From: Streptomyces davaonensis JCM 4913
GTDB taxonomy: Bacteria; Actinomycetota; Actinomycetes; Streptomycetales; Streptomycetaceae
Direction of reading: 5' to 3'
Length of the DNA: 64,000 nt
Assembly (NCBI RefSeq): GCF_000349325.1
Contig: NC_020504.1
Coordinates: forward strand, 8,226,326 to 8,290,325
A program made the position numbers and the translations under genes. Shown one piece after another: positions 37,846 to 47,132 of the stretch; positions within the stretch are counted from its first letter, which is position 1, and each line of letters opens with the position of its first letter. The notes beneath the pieces were generated by a model. That model did not search any database. It worked only from the letters and a program-made list of their open reading frames with translations, and was not told where the DNA came from.

Positions 37846-38814
37846 ATGCAGGCTTGGCAAGTGCACGAGAACGGCGAGCCGAGTGAGGTGATGCGGCTTG
37901 CGGACGTCGAGCGGCCCACGCCCGGCGACGGCCAGGTCCTGCTGAAGGTGCGCGCCGCGAACATCAACTTCCCGGACGTGCTGATGTGCCGGGGCCACTA
38001 CCAGGTCCGCCCGCCGCTGCCGTTCACCCCGGGCGTGGAGATCTGCGGCGAGACCGCGGACGGCCGCCGCGTCCTCGCCAACCCCGCACTGCCCCACGGC
38101 GGCTTCGCCGAGTACGCCGTTGCGGACGCCGCCGCCCTGCTGCCCGCCCCGGACTCGCTGGACGACGCCGAGGCCGCCGCGCTGCACATCGGCTACCAGA
38201 CGGGCTGGTTCGGACTGCACCGCCGGGCCGGGCTCGAAGCGGGGGAGACGCTGCTCGTCCACGCTGCCGCAGGAGGAGTCGGCAGCGCGGCCGTGCAGCT
38301 CGGCAAGGCCGCCGGCGCCACCGTCATCGGTGTCGTCGGCGGCGCCGAGAAGGCCGCGGTCGCCCGGGAGCTGGGCTGCGACGTGGTGATCGACCGGCGT
38401 GCCGAGGATGTCGTGGCCGCCGTGAAGGAGGCCACCGGCGGCCGGGGCGCCGATGTGATCTACGACCCCGTCGGCGGTGAGGCGTACGCGCAGTCCACCA
38501 AGGTCGTCGCCTTCGAGGGCCGGATCGTCGTCGTCGGGTTCGCGAGCGGCACGATCCCCAGCCCGGGGCTCAACCACGCGCTGGTGAAGAACTACTCGAT
38601 CCTCGGCCTGCACTGGGGCCTGTACAACACCAAGAACCCCAAGCTGGTCCAGCACTGCCACGAGCAGCTCACCGAACTGGCCGCCCGGGGCGCGATCAAG
38701 CCGCTGATCAGCGAGCGCGTCCCGCTCGCCGAGGCCGCGGCGGCCGTGCAGCGCGTCGGCGACGGCGTCACCACCGGCCGGGTCGCCGTCGTACCGACAG
38801 GAGCACAGGCATGA
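37846..38814 (+). CDS. zinc-independent quinone oxidoreductase (MDR family)
   Basis: A 322-residue NADPH:quinone-oxidoreductase-like enzyme. It has the MDR fold without zinc-ligand cysteines. The nucleotide loop is HAAAGGVGSAAVQLG. GGAGG precedes the ATG. The end overlaps the next dehydrogenase start by 4 bases. In an operon with two acyl-CoA dehydrogenases it may reduce an enoyl or quinone intermediate of a fatty-acyl or sterol-like degradation route. Confidence 0.88.
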   Translation: MQAWQVHENGEPSEVMRLADVERPTPGDGQVLLKVRAANINFPDVLMCRGHYQVRPPLPFTPGVEICGETADGRRVLANPALPHGGFAEYAVADAAALLPAPDSLDDAEAAALHIGYQTGWFGLHRRAGLEAGETLLVHAAAGGVGSAAVQLGKAAGATVIGVVGGAEKAAVARELGCDVVIDRRAEDVVAAVKEATGGRGADVIYDPVGGEAYAQSTKVVAFEGRIVVVGFASGTIPSPGLNHALVKNYSILGLHWGLYNTKNPKLVQHCHEQLTELAARGAIKPLISERVPLAEAAAAVQRVGDGVTTGRVAVVPTGAQA

Positions 38815-39992
38815 CCGACGCCGCCGAACTCAAGCGCCGCACCGCCGAGTTGCTGGCCGCGCACCCGCCCGCCACCACCGACCGTCTCGACTTCCTCCGG
38901 GCCCGCTTCGACGCCGGACTCGCCTGGGTGCACTACCCCGAGGGCCTCGGCGGCCTCGGCGCCCCGCGCTCCCTCCAGGTCGTCGTGGACGCCGAGTTGG
39001 AGGCCGCGGGCGCTCCCGACAACGACCCGCGACGGATCGGGATCGGCCTCGGCATGGCCGCCCCGACGATCCTCCAGTTCGGCACCGAGGAGCAGAAGCG
39101 GACGTTCCTGCGTCCGCTGTGGACCGGCGAGGAGGTCTGGTGCCAGCTCTTCAGCGAGCCCGGCGCCGGGTCCGACCTGGCCGCGCTCGGCACCCGGGCC
39201 GTCCGTGAGGGCGAGGACTGGGTCGTCAACGGGCAGAAGGTGTGGACGTCCAGCGCCCATCTCGCCCGCTGGGCGATCCTCATCGCGCGCACCGACCCGG
39301 ACGTGCCCAAGCATGCGGGCATCACCTACTTCCTGTGCGACATGACCGACCCGGGCGTCGAGGTGCGGCCGCTGCGCCAGATCACCGGTGAGGCCGAGTT
39401 CAACGAGGTGTTCCTCACCGATGTCCGGATCCCGGACTCCCGCCGCCTCGGCGCGGTCGGCAACGGCTGGAAGGTCGCGCAGACCACGCTGAACAACGAG
39501 CGCGTCGCCATCGGCGGGATGCGGCTGCCCCGCGAGGGCGGCATGATCGGTCCGGTCACCAAGACCTGGCGCGAGCGGCCCGAACTGCGCACCCACGAAC
39601 TCCATCAGCGGCTGCTGAAGTTGTGGGTCGACGCCGAGGTCGCCCGGCTCACCGGCGAGCGGCTGCGCCAGCAGCTCGTCGCGGGCCAGCCCGGCCCCGA
39701 GGGCGCCGGGATGAAGCTCGGCTTCGCCCGCCTCAACCAGGAGATCAGCGGCCTCGAGGTCGAACTCCTCGGCGAGGAGGGCCTGTTGTACGAGGACTGG
39801 ACCATGCGCCGGCCCGAACTCGTGGACTTCACCGGACGCGACGCCGGATATCGCTATCTGCGCTCCAAGGGCAACAGCATCGAGGGCGGGACGAGCGAGG
39901 TCCTGCTGAACATCGTCGCCGAGCGCGTGCTGGGCCTGCCCGCCGAGCCGCGCACCGACAAGGACGTCGCATGGAAGGACCTGGCCCGATGA
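38811..39992 (+). CDS. acyl-CoA dehydrogenase, catalytic-type subunit
   Basis: A 393-residue acyl-CoA dehydrogenase. The FAD block SEPGAGSDLAALGTRAV is conserved, and the expected catalytic Glu is kept in SIEGGTSEVLLNIV near the C-terminus. It is coupled to the next gene (ATGA overlap). The partner subunit lacks that Glu, so the two probably form a heteromeric enzyme. Confidence 0.9.
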   Translation: MTDAAELKRRTAELLAAHPPATTDRLDFLRARFDAGLAWVHYPEGLGGLGAPRSLQVVVDAELEAAGAPDNDPRRIGIGLGMAAPTILQFGTEEQKRTFLRPLWTGEEVWCQLFSEPGAGSDLAALGTRAVREGEDWVVNGQKVWTSSAHLARWAILIARTDPDVPKHAGITYFLCDMTDPGVEVRPLRQITGEAEFNEVFLTDVRIPDSRRLGAVGNGWKVAQTTLNNERVAIGGMRLPREGGMIGPVTKTWRERPELRTHELHQRLLKLWVDAEVARLTGERLRQQLVAGQPGPEGAGMKLGFARLNQEISGLEVELLGEEGLLYEDWTMRRPELVDFTGRDAGYRYLRSKGNSIEGGTSEVLLNIVAERVLGLPAEPRTDKDVAWKDLAR

Positions 39993-41071
39993 GCGCACAG
40001 CCCGATCTGCTGTACTCGGAGGAGGAAGAGGCGCTGCGCGCCGCCGTCCGCGACCTGCTCGCCGACCACTGCGACGCGCCCGGCGTCATCGCGCGCACCG
40101 AGTCGGGCACCCCGCACGACCGCCAGGCGTGGAAGGCGCTCACCGACGGCATGGGCCTCGCGGGCCTCCTGGTCCCGGAGGAGCACGGCGGCCAGGGCGC
40201 CACGCACCGTGAAGCCGCCGTGGTACTGGAGGAGTTGGGCCGCGCGGTCGCGCCCGTCCCGTACCTCACCAGCGCCGTGGTCGCCACCGAGGCAGTGCTG
40301 GCCTGCGCCGCCCACGACCTCCTCGCCGACCTCGCGTCCGGCCGGCGCATCGGCGCCCTCGCCGTCGCCCTGAACATCGCTCCGGGCGCCGCCTACCAGG
40401 TCGTACGGCATGAGGACGGCACTCTGCACGGAGAGCTGACGGCGATCGCGGACGCGGCCGTCGCCGATGTCCTGCTCGTGCCCGCGGACGACGGCGGTCT
40501 GTACGCCGTGGACGCCGAGGCCGTCACCGTCACCCCGCAGGTGTCCCTGGACCTGACCCGGCCGGTGGCGACGGTGACCCTGGACGGAGCTGCCGGGCAG
40601 CTGCTGGGCGACGCGGAACCGGCCGTACGGCGGGCTCTGCTCGCCGGTGCCGGGCTGCTCGCCTCCGAGCAACTCGGCCTCGCCGAATGGACGTTGACGG
40701 AGACCGTGCGCTACCTGAAGGAGCGCAAGCAGTTCAACCGCCCCGTCGGCGGCTTCCAGGCGCTCAAGCACCGGCTCGCCCAGCTGTGGCTGGAGGTCGT
40801 CAACCTGCGCGCCGCCGCCCGCAACGCGGCGGACTCCCTTGCACGCGGCGAGGACACGGAGGTAGCGGTCGCCGTGGCCCAGGCCTACGCGGCGCCCGTC
40901 GCCGTGCACACCGCCGAGGAGGCGCTGCAACTGCACGCCGGGATCGGCATGACCTGGGAGCACCCGGTACACCTGTACCTGAAGCGGGCCAAGGCGGACT
41001 CCATCGCCTACGGCACCGCGGGTGCCCACCGTGCCGCACTGGCCGAACTGGTCGACCTCCAGGCCCCCTGA
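39989..41071 (+). CDS. acyl-CoA dehydrogenase-like partner subunit
   Basis: A 360-residue acyl-CoA dehydrogenase-like protein. N-terminal and C-terminal helical domains are present, but the C-terminal catalytic block reads SIAYGTAGAHR, with no Glu at the expected place. The middle domain is also short. This is the pattern of the non-catalytic partner in alpha2beta2 dehydrogenases such as mycobacterial cholesterol-pathway FadE pairs. It ends 22 bp before a terminator. Confidence 0.88.
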   Translation: MSAQPDLLYSEEEEALRAAVRDLLADHCDAPGVIARTESGTPHDRQAWKALTDGMGLAGLLVPEEHGGQGATHREAAVVLEELGRAVAPVPYLTSAVVATEAVLACAAHDLLADLASGRRIGALAVALNIAPGAAYQVVRHEDGTLHGELTAIADAAVADVLLVPADDGGLYAVDAEAVTVTPQVSLDLTRPVATVTLDGAAGQLLGDAEPAVRRALLAGAGLLASEQLGLAEWTLTETVRYLKERKQFNRPVGGFQALKHRLAQLWLEVVNLRAAARNAADSLARGEDTEVAVAVAQAYAAPVAVHTAEEALQLHAGIGMTWEHPVHLYLKRAKADSIAYGTAGAHRAALAELVDLQAP

Positions 41072-41092
41072 CGCAGCCCGGAGTTCACCCGG

Positions 41093-41123
41093 AAAAGCCC
41101 GCCCTGCCTGGGGCGGGCTTTTT
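41093..41123 (+). terminator. intrinsic terminator
   Basis: Stem AAAAGCCCGCCC (41093-41104), a 6-base loop and the matching GGGCGGGCTTTT (41111-41122), ending in a T run. It closes the quinone reductase-dehydrogenase operon. Confidence 0.85.
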
Positions 41124-41251
41124 CGTGCGGGTGGGCGGAAGGAGTGAACGGGTGGCGGCAGTCCGGCCAACTCCTTGCACGTACCGGTTCGTTGAGCGCC
41201 TGACCGCTTCATACTCCCTGTGGTTCGGATCGGCCCACAGGGAGGCAGAAC

Positions 41252-42115
41252 ATGGCGCTCATCACTCGTCGCAGAGCCGTCACCACGGTCGGCGCCGCAC
41301 TCGCGGGTGTCCTCGCCCCGCCCGTCGGCAGCGCGTTCGCCACTGAGAACAAGCACCGTCCCCGCCCGCTCTGGCGCGCCCACGCCCACAACGACTACGA
41401 GCACCCGCGCCCCCTCCTCGACGCGCTCGACCACCGCTTCGGCAGCCTGGAGGCCGACATCTACCTGGTCGGCGACCAACTGCTGGTCGCCCACGACCCG
41501 GAGGACCTCGACCCGGCGCGCACCCTGGAGTCCCTGTACCTCGACCCGCTCGCCGCCCGCGTCAAGGCCAACCACGGCTCCGTGTACCGCGGTCACCGCA
41601 AGCCCCTTCAGCTGCTCATCGACATCAAGACCGAGGGCTCCTCGACGTACCTCGAACTCGACCGTCATCTCCAGCGCTACAAGCACCTGTTCACGACCTA
41701 CGCGCACGGCCGCGTCCACTCCGGCCCGGTCACCGCCGTGATCTCCGGTGACCGCGCGGCCCGGGTGCCGATGGAGGCACAGAGGACGCGTCGCGCCTTC
41801 TACGACGGCCGCCTCGCCGACCTGGGCAGTGCGGCCCCCGCCTCCTTCATCCCGCTGATCAGCGACAACTGGAACAACCACTTCACCTGGCGGGGCGTCG
41901 GCGCCTTCCCCGACGCCGAGCGGCAGAAGCTGACGACGATCATTCAGGCGGCGCACTCCCGCGGCCAGCGCGTGCGGTTCTGGGCCACCCCCGACCTTCC
42001 GGGCCCGGAGCGCGACGCGCTGTGGACCGAACTCGTCGCCGCCGACGTCGACCACCTCAACACCGACGACCTCGCGGGCCTCGAAGCCTTCCTGGAGGCG
42101 AACGACCGGGCCTGA
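41252..42115 (+). CDS. secreted PLC/GDPD-like phosphodiesterase
   Basis: A 287-residue exported protein. A twin-arginine signal (RRRAVTTVGAALAGV) starts it, with cleavage probably after residue 30. The mature part has a TIM-barrel phosphodiesterase character: HAHNDYEHPRPLLDALDHRF, EADIYLV, VAHDP. It resembles the phosphatidylinositol-specific PLC / glycerophosphodiesterase-like group, probably cleaving phosphodiesters outside the cell. GGGAGG precedes the ATG. Confidence 0.82.
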   Translation: MALITRRRAVTTVGAALAGVLAPPVGSAFATENKHRPRPLWRAHAHNDYEHPRPLLDALDHRFGSLEADIYLVGDQLLVAHDPEDLDPARTLESLYLDPLAARVKANHGSVYRGHRKPLQLLIDIKTEGSSTYLELDRHLQRYKHLFTTYAHGRVHSGPVTAVISGDRAARVPMEAQRTRRAFYDGRLADLGSAAPASFIPLISDNWNNHFTWRGVGAFPDAERQKLTTIIQAAHSRGQRVRFWATPDLPGPERDALWTELVAADVDHLNTDDLAGLEAFLEANDRA

Positions 42116-42238
42116 GAGCCGGCGTGACACCACACGTTCGGCGGACAGGTCAGCCGCCCGGACGAACCCTCCGCTACGCCACACTTACGGCCGAACGCCG
42201 TGAACCGGACGTGTGCGGCGTGGCGGAGGAGGTTGACG

Positions 42239-42433
42239 ATGGCCGTGTCCATCTCTGTGGTGCTGCTGCTCCTGATCCTTGCGGTGATCTTCCTGCGCAA
42301 CGGCGGCCTGAAGGTCTCCCACGCGCTGGTGTGCGCGCTGCTCGGCTTCTACATGGCCAGCACGAGCATCGCGCCCACCATCCACAGCGGCCTCACCGCC
42401 ACTGCCGACATCGTCAGCAGCCTGAGACCGTGA
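42239..42433 (+). CDS. small membrane protein
   Basis: A 64-residue protein with two hydrophobic segments (about 3-20 and 27-45). ATG at 42239 follows a strong GGAGGAGG. It converges with the phosphodiester glycosidase gene 18 bp away. No family name can be given; similar tiny membrane proteins are common in Streptomyces. Confidence 0.7.
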   Translation: MAVSISVVLLLLILAVIFLRNGGLKVSHALVCALLGFYMASTSIAPTIHSGLTATADIVSSLRP

Positions 42434-42451
42434 GGCCGCCGTGGCGCCGCG

Positions 42452-43684
42452 TCACGGGGTGGTGAACACTCCGATGCCGTTCGGGACGGCGCGTTCCGCA
42501 CCGCCCGAGGGATGATTGCGCACCGTGACCCCGGCGGCCCCCGGGGCGCGGGCGACCAAGGTCGAGGACCCGCCGCCGTCCAGGCTGAAGGCGTCGACCG
42601 AGCCCAACTCCCGCATGGTGTCCGCGATTTCGGCGATGGTCAGCCCCTTGTACGCCGCCCCGCCGTCGAGCGAGAACAGCAGCACCTGCCTCCCGCCGTC
42701 CCCGATGCCCACGGCGCTGCGCACCGCCGCCGTCCGGTCGTCGAGACCCGCGAGCGGCTGTCCGCCGGCCAGTACCGGATACCCGCCGAGCGCGAACCGG
42801 TAGGGGATCTTCGAGTCGGCCGCCACCAGTCGGTGCCGTACCTTCACCGGCTGCCCAGTGGCGAGCTTGCGCAACTCCTGCGCCCCCGCCTCGCGGCCCA
42901 CCAGCACGGTCGTCCCGGCCTCGATGGCACCGCGGCCCGGAGTGTCGGCCGTGGCCACCACCCGGCCGCCCTTGATCGTCACCTCATGGGTGTCCGTGCT
43001 GCACGGCGCGGCCCGGTTGGTGTCGGTGCCGCAGGTCGCCCGCACCCGGGAGACCGAGCCCCAGTCGGCGGTGAACGCCCCGACGGAGTTCACCGGCAGC
43101 GCGTACTGGTTGAGCCCGCCGAGCCCGAAGTTCCCGGTGGCCGTGCGCACCGAGCCGGTCAGCGCCAGGTCGTCAAGACGGGCCCGCCGGTCCACGCCCA
43201 TGCCGAGGACGTCCTCGGTGGAGGTGCCGGGCGGCAGCGCGGGCCCGAACCGCTGACCGTTCGGCACCGCCGCCTTGAGCGTACGGCCGCTCGCGACCGC
43301 GGGGCCCACGCTCGCGCCGGTCACCTCGACGCCCGGGTGCTGGGTCTCGGTGATGTTGAAGAAGTCGCCGTTCACCCCGGCCACCGCGCCCCGGGTGTCG
43401 GCCAGCCGGGACACGGTGTCCCGCGCGGCCACCTGCCCCGGGTACAGCAGATCCAGGGTGACGTGCGGGTCGGTCAGGTCGACGCGCAGCAGATGGCCGT
43501 GGGCGGTGCCCTGTGCTCCTTGGATGTCGAACTGTTCGTACGTCACGCCCGGCGCGATCCGGCCGCCGGGAACGCCGCTGGCCGGTGCCGCCCCCACCAG
43601 GGCGGTACCGGCCAGCGAGCCGAGTGCGGTGAATAGGGTCAGTGCCGTTCTGGCTGCCGTGAAACGTCTCTGACGCTCTGTCAC
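42452..43684 (-). CDS. secreted phosphodiester glycosidase (NAGPA family)
   Basis: A 410-residue exported protein with a signal peptide ending near ASG (about residue 36). The NAGPA-type catalytic part is marked by GVNGDFFNITETQ and the C-terminal FSLDGGAAYKGLTIAEIADT and DAFSLDGGGSSTLV blocks. Members hydrolyse N-acetylglucosamine-1-phosphodiesters and related links and are often near exopolysaccharide genes, none of which is adjacent. GTG start at 43684. Confidence 0.82.
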   Translation of the reverse strand: MTERQRRFTAARTALTLFTALGSLAGTALVGAAPASGVPGGRIAPGVTYEQFDIQGAQGTAHGHLLRVDLTDPHVTLDLLYPGQVAARDTVSRLADTRGAVAGVNGDFFNITETQHPGVEVTGASVGPAVASGRTLKAAVPNGQRFGPALPPGTSTEDVLGMGVDRRARLDDLALTGSVRTATGNFGLGGLNQYALPVNSVGAFTADWGSVSRVRATCGTDTNRAAPCSTDTHEVTIKGGRVVATADTPGRGAIEAGTTVLVGREAGAQELRKLATGQPVKVRHRLVAADSKIPYRFALGGYPVLAGGQPLAGLDDRTAAVRSAVGIGDGGRQVLLFSLDGGAAYKGLTIAEIADTMRELGSVDAFSLDGGGSSTLVARAPGAAGVTVRNHPSGGAERAVPNGIGVFTTP

Positions 43685-43759
43685 AGTCCCCCCTGAGGGT
43701 TCGTCAACTGTCCCAGGACTCAGGGGAAGTGCATCAGATCGAGGCGGTCATCGGGGTGG

Positions 43760-44119
43760 CTATGTGCCGACGACGCGAGAACGGGTCAGAAAACGCACCC
43801 CCTCGGGCGCCTCCAGCGAGAATCCGCTGCCGCGGCCCTCGACCACGTCGACGATCAGCCGGGTGTGGCTCCACGCCTGGTACTGGCTGCGGGACATCCA
43901 GAAGGACACCGGCTCCTCGACGCCGTCCACGTACAGCTCCGCGAGCAGCACGTCCGAGTTGCCGGTGCGGAACTCGCCGTCCGGGTAGCACATGGGCGCG
44001 CTGCCGTCGCAGCAGCCGCCGGACTGGTGGAACATCAGCGGGCCGTGCGCCGCGTGCAGCCGCCGCACCAGATCGGCGGCCGCGGGCGTCAGCTCGACGC
44101 GCGGGATCTCCTCGTACAT
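43760..44119 (-). CDS. DUF779 domain protein
   Basis: A 119-residue small protein with the DUF779 pattern: FHQSGGCCDGSAPMCYP, a conserved Cys-rich stretch that could bind metal. Such proteins are frequently adjacent to aldehyde or alcohol dehydrogenases. Here it is divergent from the mycothiol-dependent formaldehyde dehydrogenase, so a role in aldehyde metabolism is likely, though unproven. ATG at 44119 or at 44128 (three residues more) can start it. Confidence 0.75.
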   Translation of the reverse strand: MYEEIPRVELTPAAADLVRRLHAAHGPLMFHQSGGCCDGSAPMCYPDGEFRTGNSDVLLAELYVDGVEEPVSFWMSRSQYQAWSHTRLIVDVVEGRGSGFSLEAPEGVRFLTRSRVVGT

Positions 44120-44270
44120 GCCAACCATCCCCAGGGGAGCCGGATCCGGATCGACCAGGGGAGCACGGGGGAGGTTGCGAGAGCGTTGCAGGGCGAGACC
44201 CGGCCGGCGCTGCCTCCGTCTTGACCGCCGGTCGGCGCTCCCTGATGCTGTGTTGCGGCAAGTGAAATGT

Positions 44271-44287
44271 GTGCCGTAATAAGCAAC
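44271..44287. promoter_or_regulatory. weak shared-operator match before formaldehyde dehydrogenase
   Basis: GTGCCG-TAATA-AGCAAC has three changes from GTTGCG-N5-CGCAAC. A TTGC-G-GCAA palindrome lies at 44253-44261. It is about 37 bp before the dehydrogenase ATG. Probable only if the stronger sites at 45533 and 49128 are real. Confidence 0.3.
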
Positions 44288-44323
44288 ATCTGGATCATGT
44301 CTCGAACCAGCCGAGGAGTGGCC

Positions 44324-45409
44324 ATGACGCATCAGGTCCGTGCTGTCGTCGCGCGGGGCAAGGGTGCCCCCGTAAGCCTGGAAACGATCATCGTGCCCGA
44401 CCCGGGGCCGGGTGAGGCCCTGGTGAGGATCGAGGCCTGCGGGGTGTGCCACACCGATCTGCACTATCGCGAGGGCGGGATCAACGACGACTTCCCGTTC
44501 CTGCTGGGCCATGAGGCCGCGGGCGTCGTGGAGTCGGTGGGGGAGGGGGTCACGGACGTCGCTCCTGGTGACTTCGTCATCCTGAACTGGCGTGCCGTGT
44601 GCGGTCAGTGCCGGGCCTGTCTGCGCGGGCGGCCCTGGTACTGCTTCAGCACCCACAACGCCAAGCAGAGGATGACCCTGCTCGACGGCACCGAGCTGGC
44701 GCCGGCCCTGGGCATCGGCGCCTTCGCGGAGAAGACGCTGGTCGCGGCCGGACAGTGCACCAAGGTCGACCGTGCCGCGTCGGCGGCCGCCGCCGGTCTG
44801 CTGGGCTGTGGTGTGATGGCGGGTCTCGGCGCGGCCATCAACACCGGGAACGTCGGCCGCGGGGACTCGGTCGCCGTCATCGGCTGCGGCGGTGTCGGGG
44901 CCGCGGCGATCGCCGGGGCGAACCTGGCGGGCGCGGCGAAGGTCATCGCGGTCGACATCGACGACCGCAAGCTCGCCACGGCCCAGAAGCTGGGCGCCAC
45001 CCACACCGTCAACTCCAAGGACGTCGACGCGGTCGCGGCGATCCGTGAGCTGACCGGCGGCTTCGGCGCCGACGTCGTCATCGAGGCGGTCGGCCGCCCG
45101 GAGACGTACCAGCAGGCCTTCTACGCCCGCGACCTCGCCGGCACCGTCGTCCTGGTCGGCGTGCCGACGCCCGAGATGAAGCTGGAACTGCCCCTGCTGG
45201 ACGTCTTCGGCCGCGGCGGGGCGCTGAAGTCCTCCTGGTACGGGGACTGTCTGCCCAGCCGGGACTTCCCGATGCTCATCGACCTCCATCTCCAGGGCCG
45301 GCTCGACCTGGACGCGTTCGTCACGGAGACCATCGCGCTGGACGAGGTGGAGAAGGCTTTCGAGCGGATGCACGACGGCGACGTGCTGCGCTCAGTGGTG
45401 GTCCTCTGA
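44324..45409 (+). CDS. S-(hydroxymethyl)mycothiol dehydrogenase (formaldehyde detoxification)
   Basis: A 361-residue zinc-dependent MDR alcohol dehydrogenase. Catalytic zinc ligands are Cys42 (GVCHTDLHY) and His63-Glu64 (LLGHEAAG). Structural zinc Cys are at 93, 96, 99 and 107. NAD loop [10 protein letters not shown]. The start [13 protein letters not shown] is close to actinobacterial mycothiol-dependent formaldehyde dehydrogenase. It would oxidise the formaldehyde released by the betaine oxygenase encoded next door. CGAGGAG precedes the ATG. Confidence 0.87.
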   Translation: MTHQVRAVVARGKGAPVSLETIIVPDPGPGEALVRIEACGVCHTDLHYREGGINDDFPFLLGHEAAGVVESVGEGVTDVAPGDFVILNWRAVCGQCRACLRGRPWYCFSTHNAKQRMTLLDGTELAPALGIGAFAEKTLVAAGQCTKVDRAASAAAAGLLGCGVMAGLGAAINTGNVGRGDSVAVIGCGGVGAAAIAGANLAGAAKVIAVDIDDRKLATAQKLGATHTVNSKDVDAVAAIRELTGGFGADVVIEAVGRPETYQQAFYARDLAGTVVLVGVPTPEMKLELPLLDVFGRGGALKSSWYGDCLPSRDFPMLIDLHLQGRLDLDAFVTETIALDEVEKAFERMHDGDVLRSVVVL

Positions 45410-45532
45410 CACCCGTCGGCGTCCACTGTTGTTGTTCTATGCGAGATAAGTTCTTCATGGCGCAACATGAAAATGGCGCTCGGAGCGCCCTCTGAACTTC
45501 TTGACAGGGGTTCGGGGCGACCCCAGACTGAT

Positions 45533-45549
45533 GTTGCGCTTACCGCAAT
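45533..45549. promoter_or_regulatory. shared operator before Rieske operon
   Basis: GTTGCG-CTTAC-CGCAAT, one change from the perfect inverted repeat seen at 49128. It is 28 bp upstream of the Rieske ferredoxin start. A further CGCAACAT half-site occurs at 45461. Confidence 0.55.
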
Positions 45550-45577
45550 CCGTTTCGTTATACGCACCCGAGGTGTC

Positions 45578-45940
45578 ATGATGATTCCCGCGTGCCGTCT
45601 TGCGGACCTTCCGCGAGGCGAGGCCCACCGGCTGGACATCGATCCGCCGGTCTCCGTGTTCCACACCGACGACGGCGAGCTCTTCGCGATCGACGACACC
45701 TGCACCCACCAGGACGCGTCGCTCGCCGACGGCTGGCTGGAGGGCTGCGAGGTGGAATGCCCGCTGCATGCTTCCAAGTTCGACCTGAGGACCGGCGCGG
45801 TCGACGCCCCGCCGGCCAAGCTGCCGGTCCGGACGCACGAAGTCGTGGTCGAGGACGGCACGGTCTACGTCCGGCTCTCCACGGACGCGCCCAACCTGCC
45901 GCCCTGCGTCGCCGCCCGGCTCGCCGGGGGGCCCGCGTGA
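45578..45940 (+). CDS. Rieske-type ferredoxin
   Basis: A 120-residue Rieske [2Fe-2S] electron carrier. Cluster ligands are Cys42-His44 (CTHQDASL) and Cys61-His64 (CPLHASKF). It resembles the ferredoxin components of aromatic-ring dioxygenases. It overlaps the reductase gene by 4 bases and precedes the terminal oxygenase, so it should shuttle electrons from the reductase to the oxygenase. ATG at 45578 follows GAGG; a second ATG is at 45581. Confidence 0.9.
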   Translation: MMIPACRLADLPRGEAHRLDIDPPVSVFHTDDGELFAIDDTCTHQDASLADGWLEGCEVECPLHASKFDLRTGAVDAPPAKLPVRTHEVVVEDGTVYVRLSTDAPNLPPCVAARLAGGPA

Positions 45941-47097
45941 GGACCGTCGCCGTGGTCGGCGCCTCACTGGCCGGCCTGTCGGCGGCGCGCTCCCTGCGCA
46001 AGCAGGGCTTCGACGGCCGGCTGGTCGTCATCGGGGACGAGCTCCACCGCCCGTACGACCGGCCCCCGCTCTCCAAGGAGTTCCTGGCCGGCGCACTCGG
46101 CGAGGCCGAACTCGCCCTGGAGGCGGCGGAGGAGGACCTCGGGGCCGAGTGGCTGCTCGGCGTCCGCGCCACCGGGCTCGACCATGCACGGCGTGCCGTG
46201 CGCCTGGCCGGCGGACGGGAGGTGCGGGCGGACGGCGTCGTCATCGCGACCGGCGCCGCGGCGCGCGCCCTGCCGGGATCGGAGGGCCTGGCCGGGGTGC
46301 ACACCCTGCGCACCCTGGACGACGCCCGCGCCCTGCGGGACGAACTGGCCCGCGGCGGACGGCTGGTGGTGATCGGCGGCGGGTTCATCGGAGCCGAGGT
46401 CGCCTCCACCGCGTACGCCCTCGGGCTCGACGTGACCGTCGTGGAGGCGGCCCCGACACCGCTCGCCGGACCGCTCGGCGAGACCATGGGCGCGCTGGTC
46501 TCCGCACTCCACTCCGACCACGGCGTACGGCTGGTGTGCGGTGTCGCCGTCAAGGGGCTGAGCGGGGAGACCCGTGTCGACGCCGTCCTGCTGGAGGACG
46601 GTCGCGGCATCCCCGCCGACATCGTCGTCGTCGGTGTGGGCGCGCGCCCGAACGTGGAGTGGCTGGAAGGCTCCGGCATTGTCCTCGACAACGGCGTCAA
46701 GTGCGGCGCCGACGGCCGCACCAGCCTGGCCGGCGTGGTCGCGGTCGGCGACTGCGCCAACTGGTACGACCCGCGTGCCGGTCTCCATCGCCGCGTCGAG
46801 CACTGGACCGGCGCACGCGAACGCCCCGACGCCGCGGTCGCCACCCTGCTGGCGGGCGGTGCGGTGGAACCGGGTGTGCCCCGGCCGCCGTACTTCTGGT
46901 CGGACCAGTACGGCGTGAAGATCCAGTTCGCCGGTCACGCGGCCGGCGCGGACAGCGTCACCATCGAGGCGGGCAGCGCGGACGACCGCGATGTCCTCGC
47001 CGTCTACCGGCGGGCCGGCCGGCCCGTCGCCGTGCTCGGGATGAACCAGCCGCGGCTGTTCATGCGCGGGCGCAAGCAACTCGCCGCCACCGCGTGA
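45937..47097 (+). CDS. FAD-dependent ferredoxin reductase
   Basis: A 386-residue flavoprotein of the BphA4/rubredoxin-reductase type. FAD loop GASLAGLSAARSL at the N-terminus, NAD loop VIGGGFIGAEVAS (about 148-160), and the C-terminal FAD motif VVAVGDCANWYDP. It would pass NADH electrons to the Rieske ferredoxin encoded immediately upstream. GTG start overlapping the ferredoxin end. The oxygenase gene begins 36 bp later. Confidence 0.92.
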   Translation: MRTVAVVGASLAGLSAARSLRKQGFDGRLVVIGDELHRPYDRPPLSKEFLAGALGEAELALEAAEEDLGAEWLLGVRATGLDHARRAVRLAGGREVRADGVVIATGAAARALPGSEGLAGVHTLRTLDDARALRDELARGGRLVVIGGGFIGAEVASTAYALGLDVTVVEAAPTPLAGPLGETMGALVSALHSDHGVRLVCGVAVKGLSGETRVDAVLLEDGRGIPADIVVVGVGARPNVEWLEGSGIVLDNGVKCGADGRTSLAGVVAVGDCANWYDPRAGLHRRVEHWTGARERPDAAVATLLAGGAVEPGVPRPPYFWSDQYGVKIQFAGHAAGADSVTIEAGSADDRDVLAVYRRAGRPVAVLGMNQPRLFMRGRKQLAATA

Positions 47098-47132
47098 ATG
47101 ACCCCTCCACGACGTTCTCCCGAGGAGTGCCA

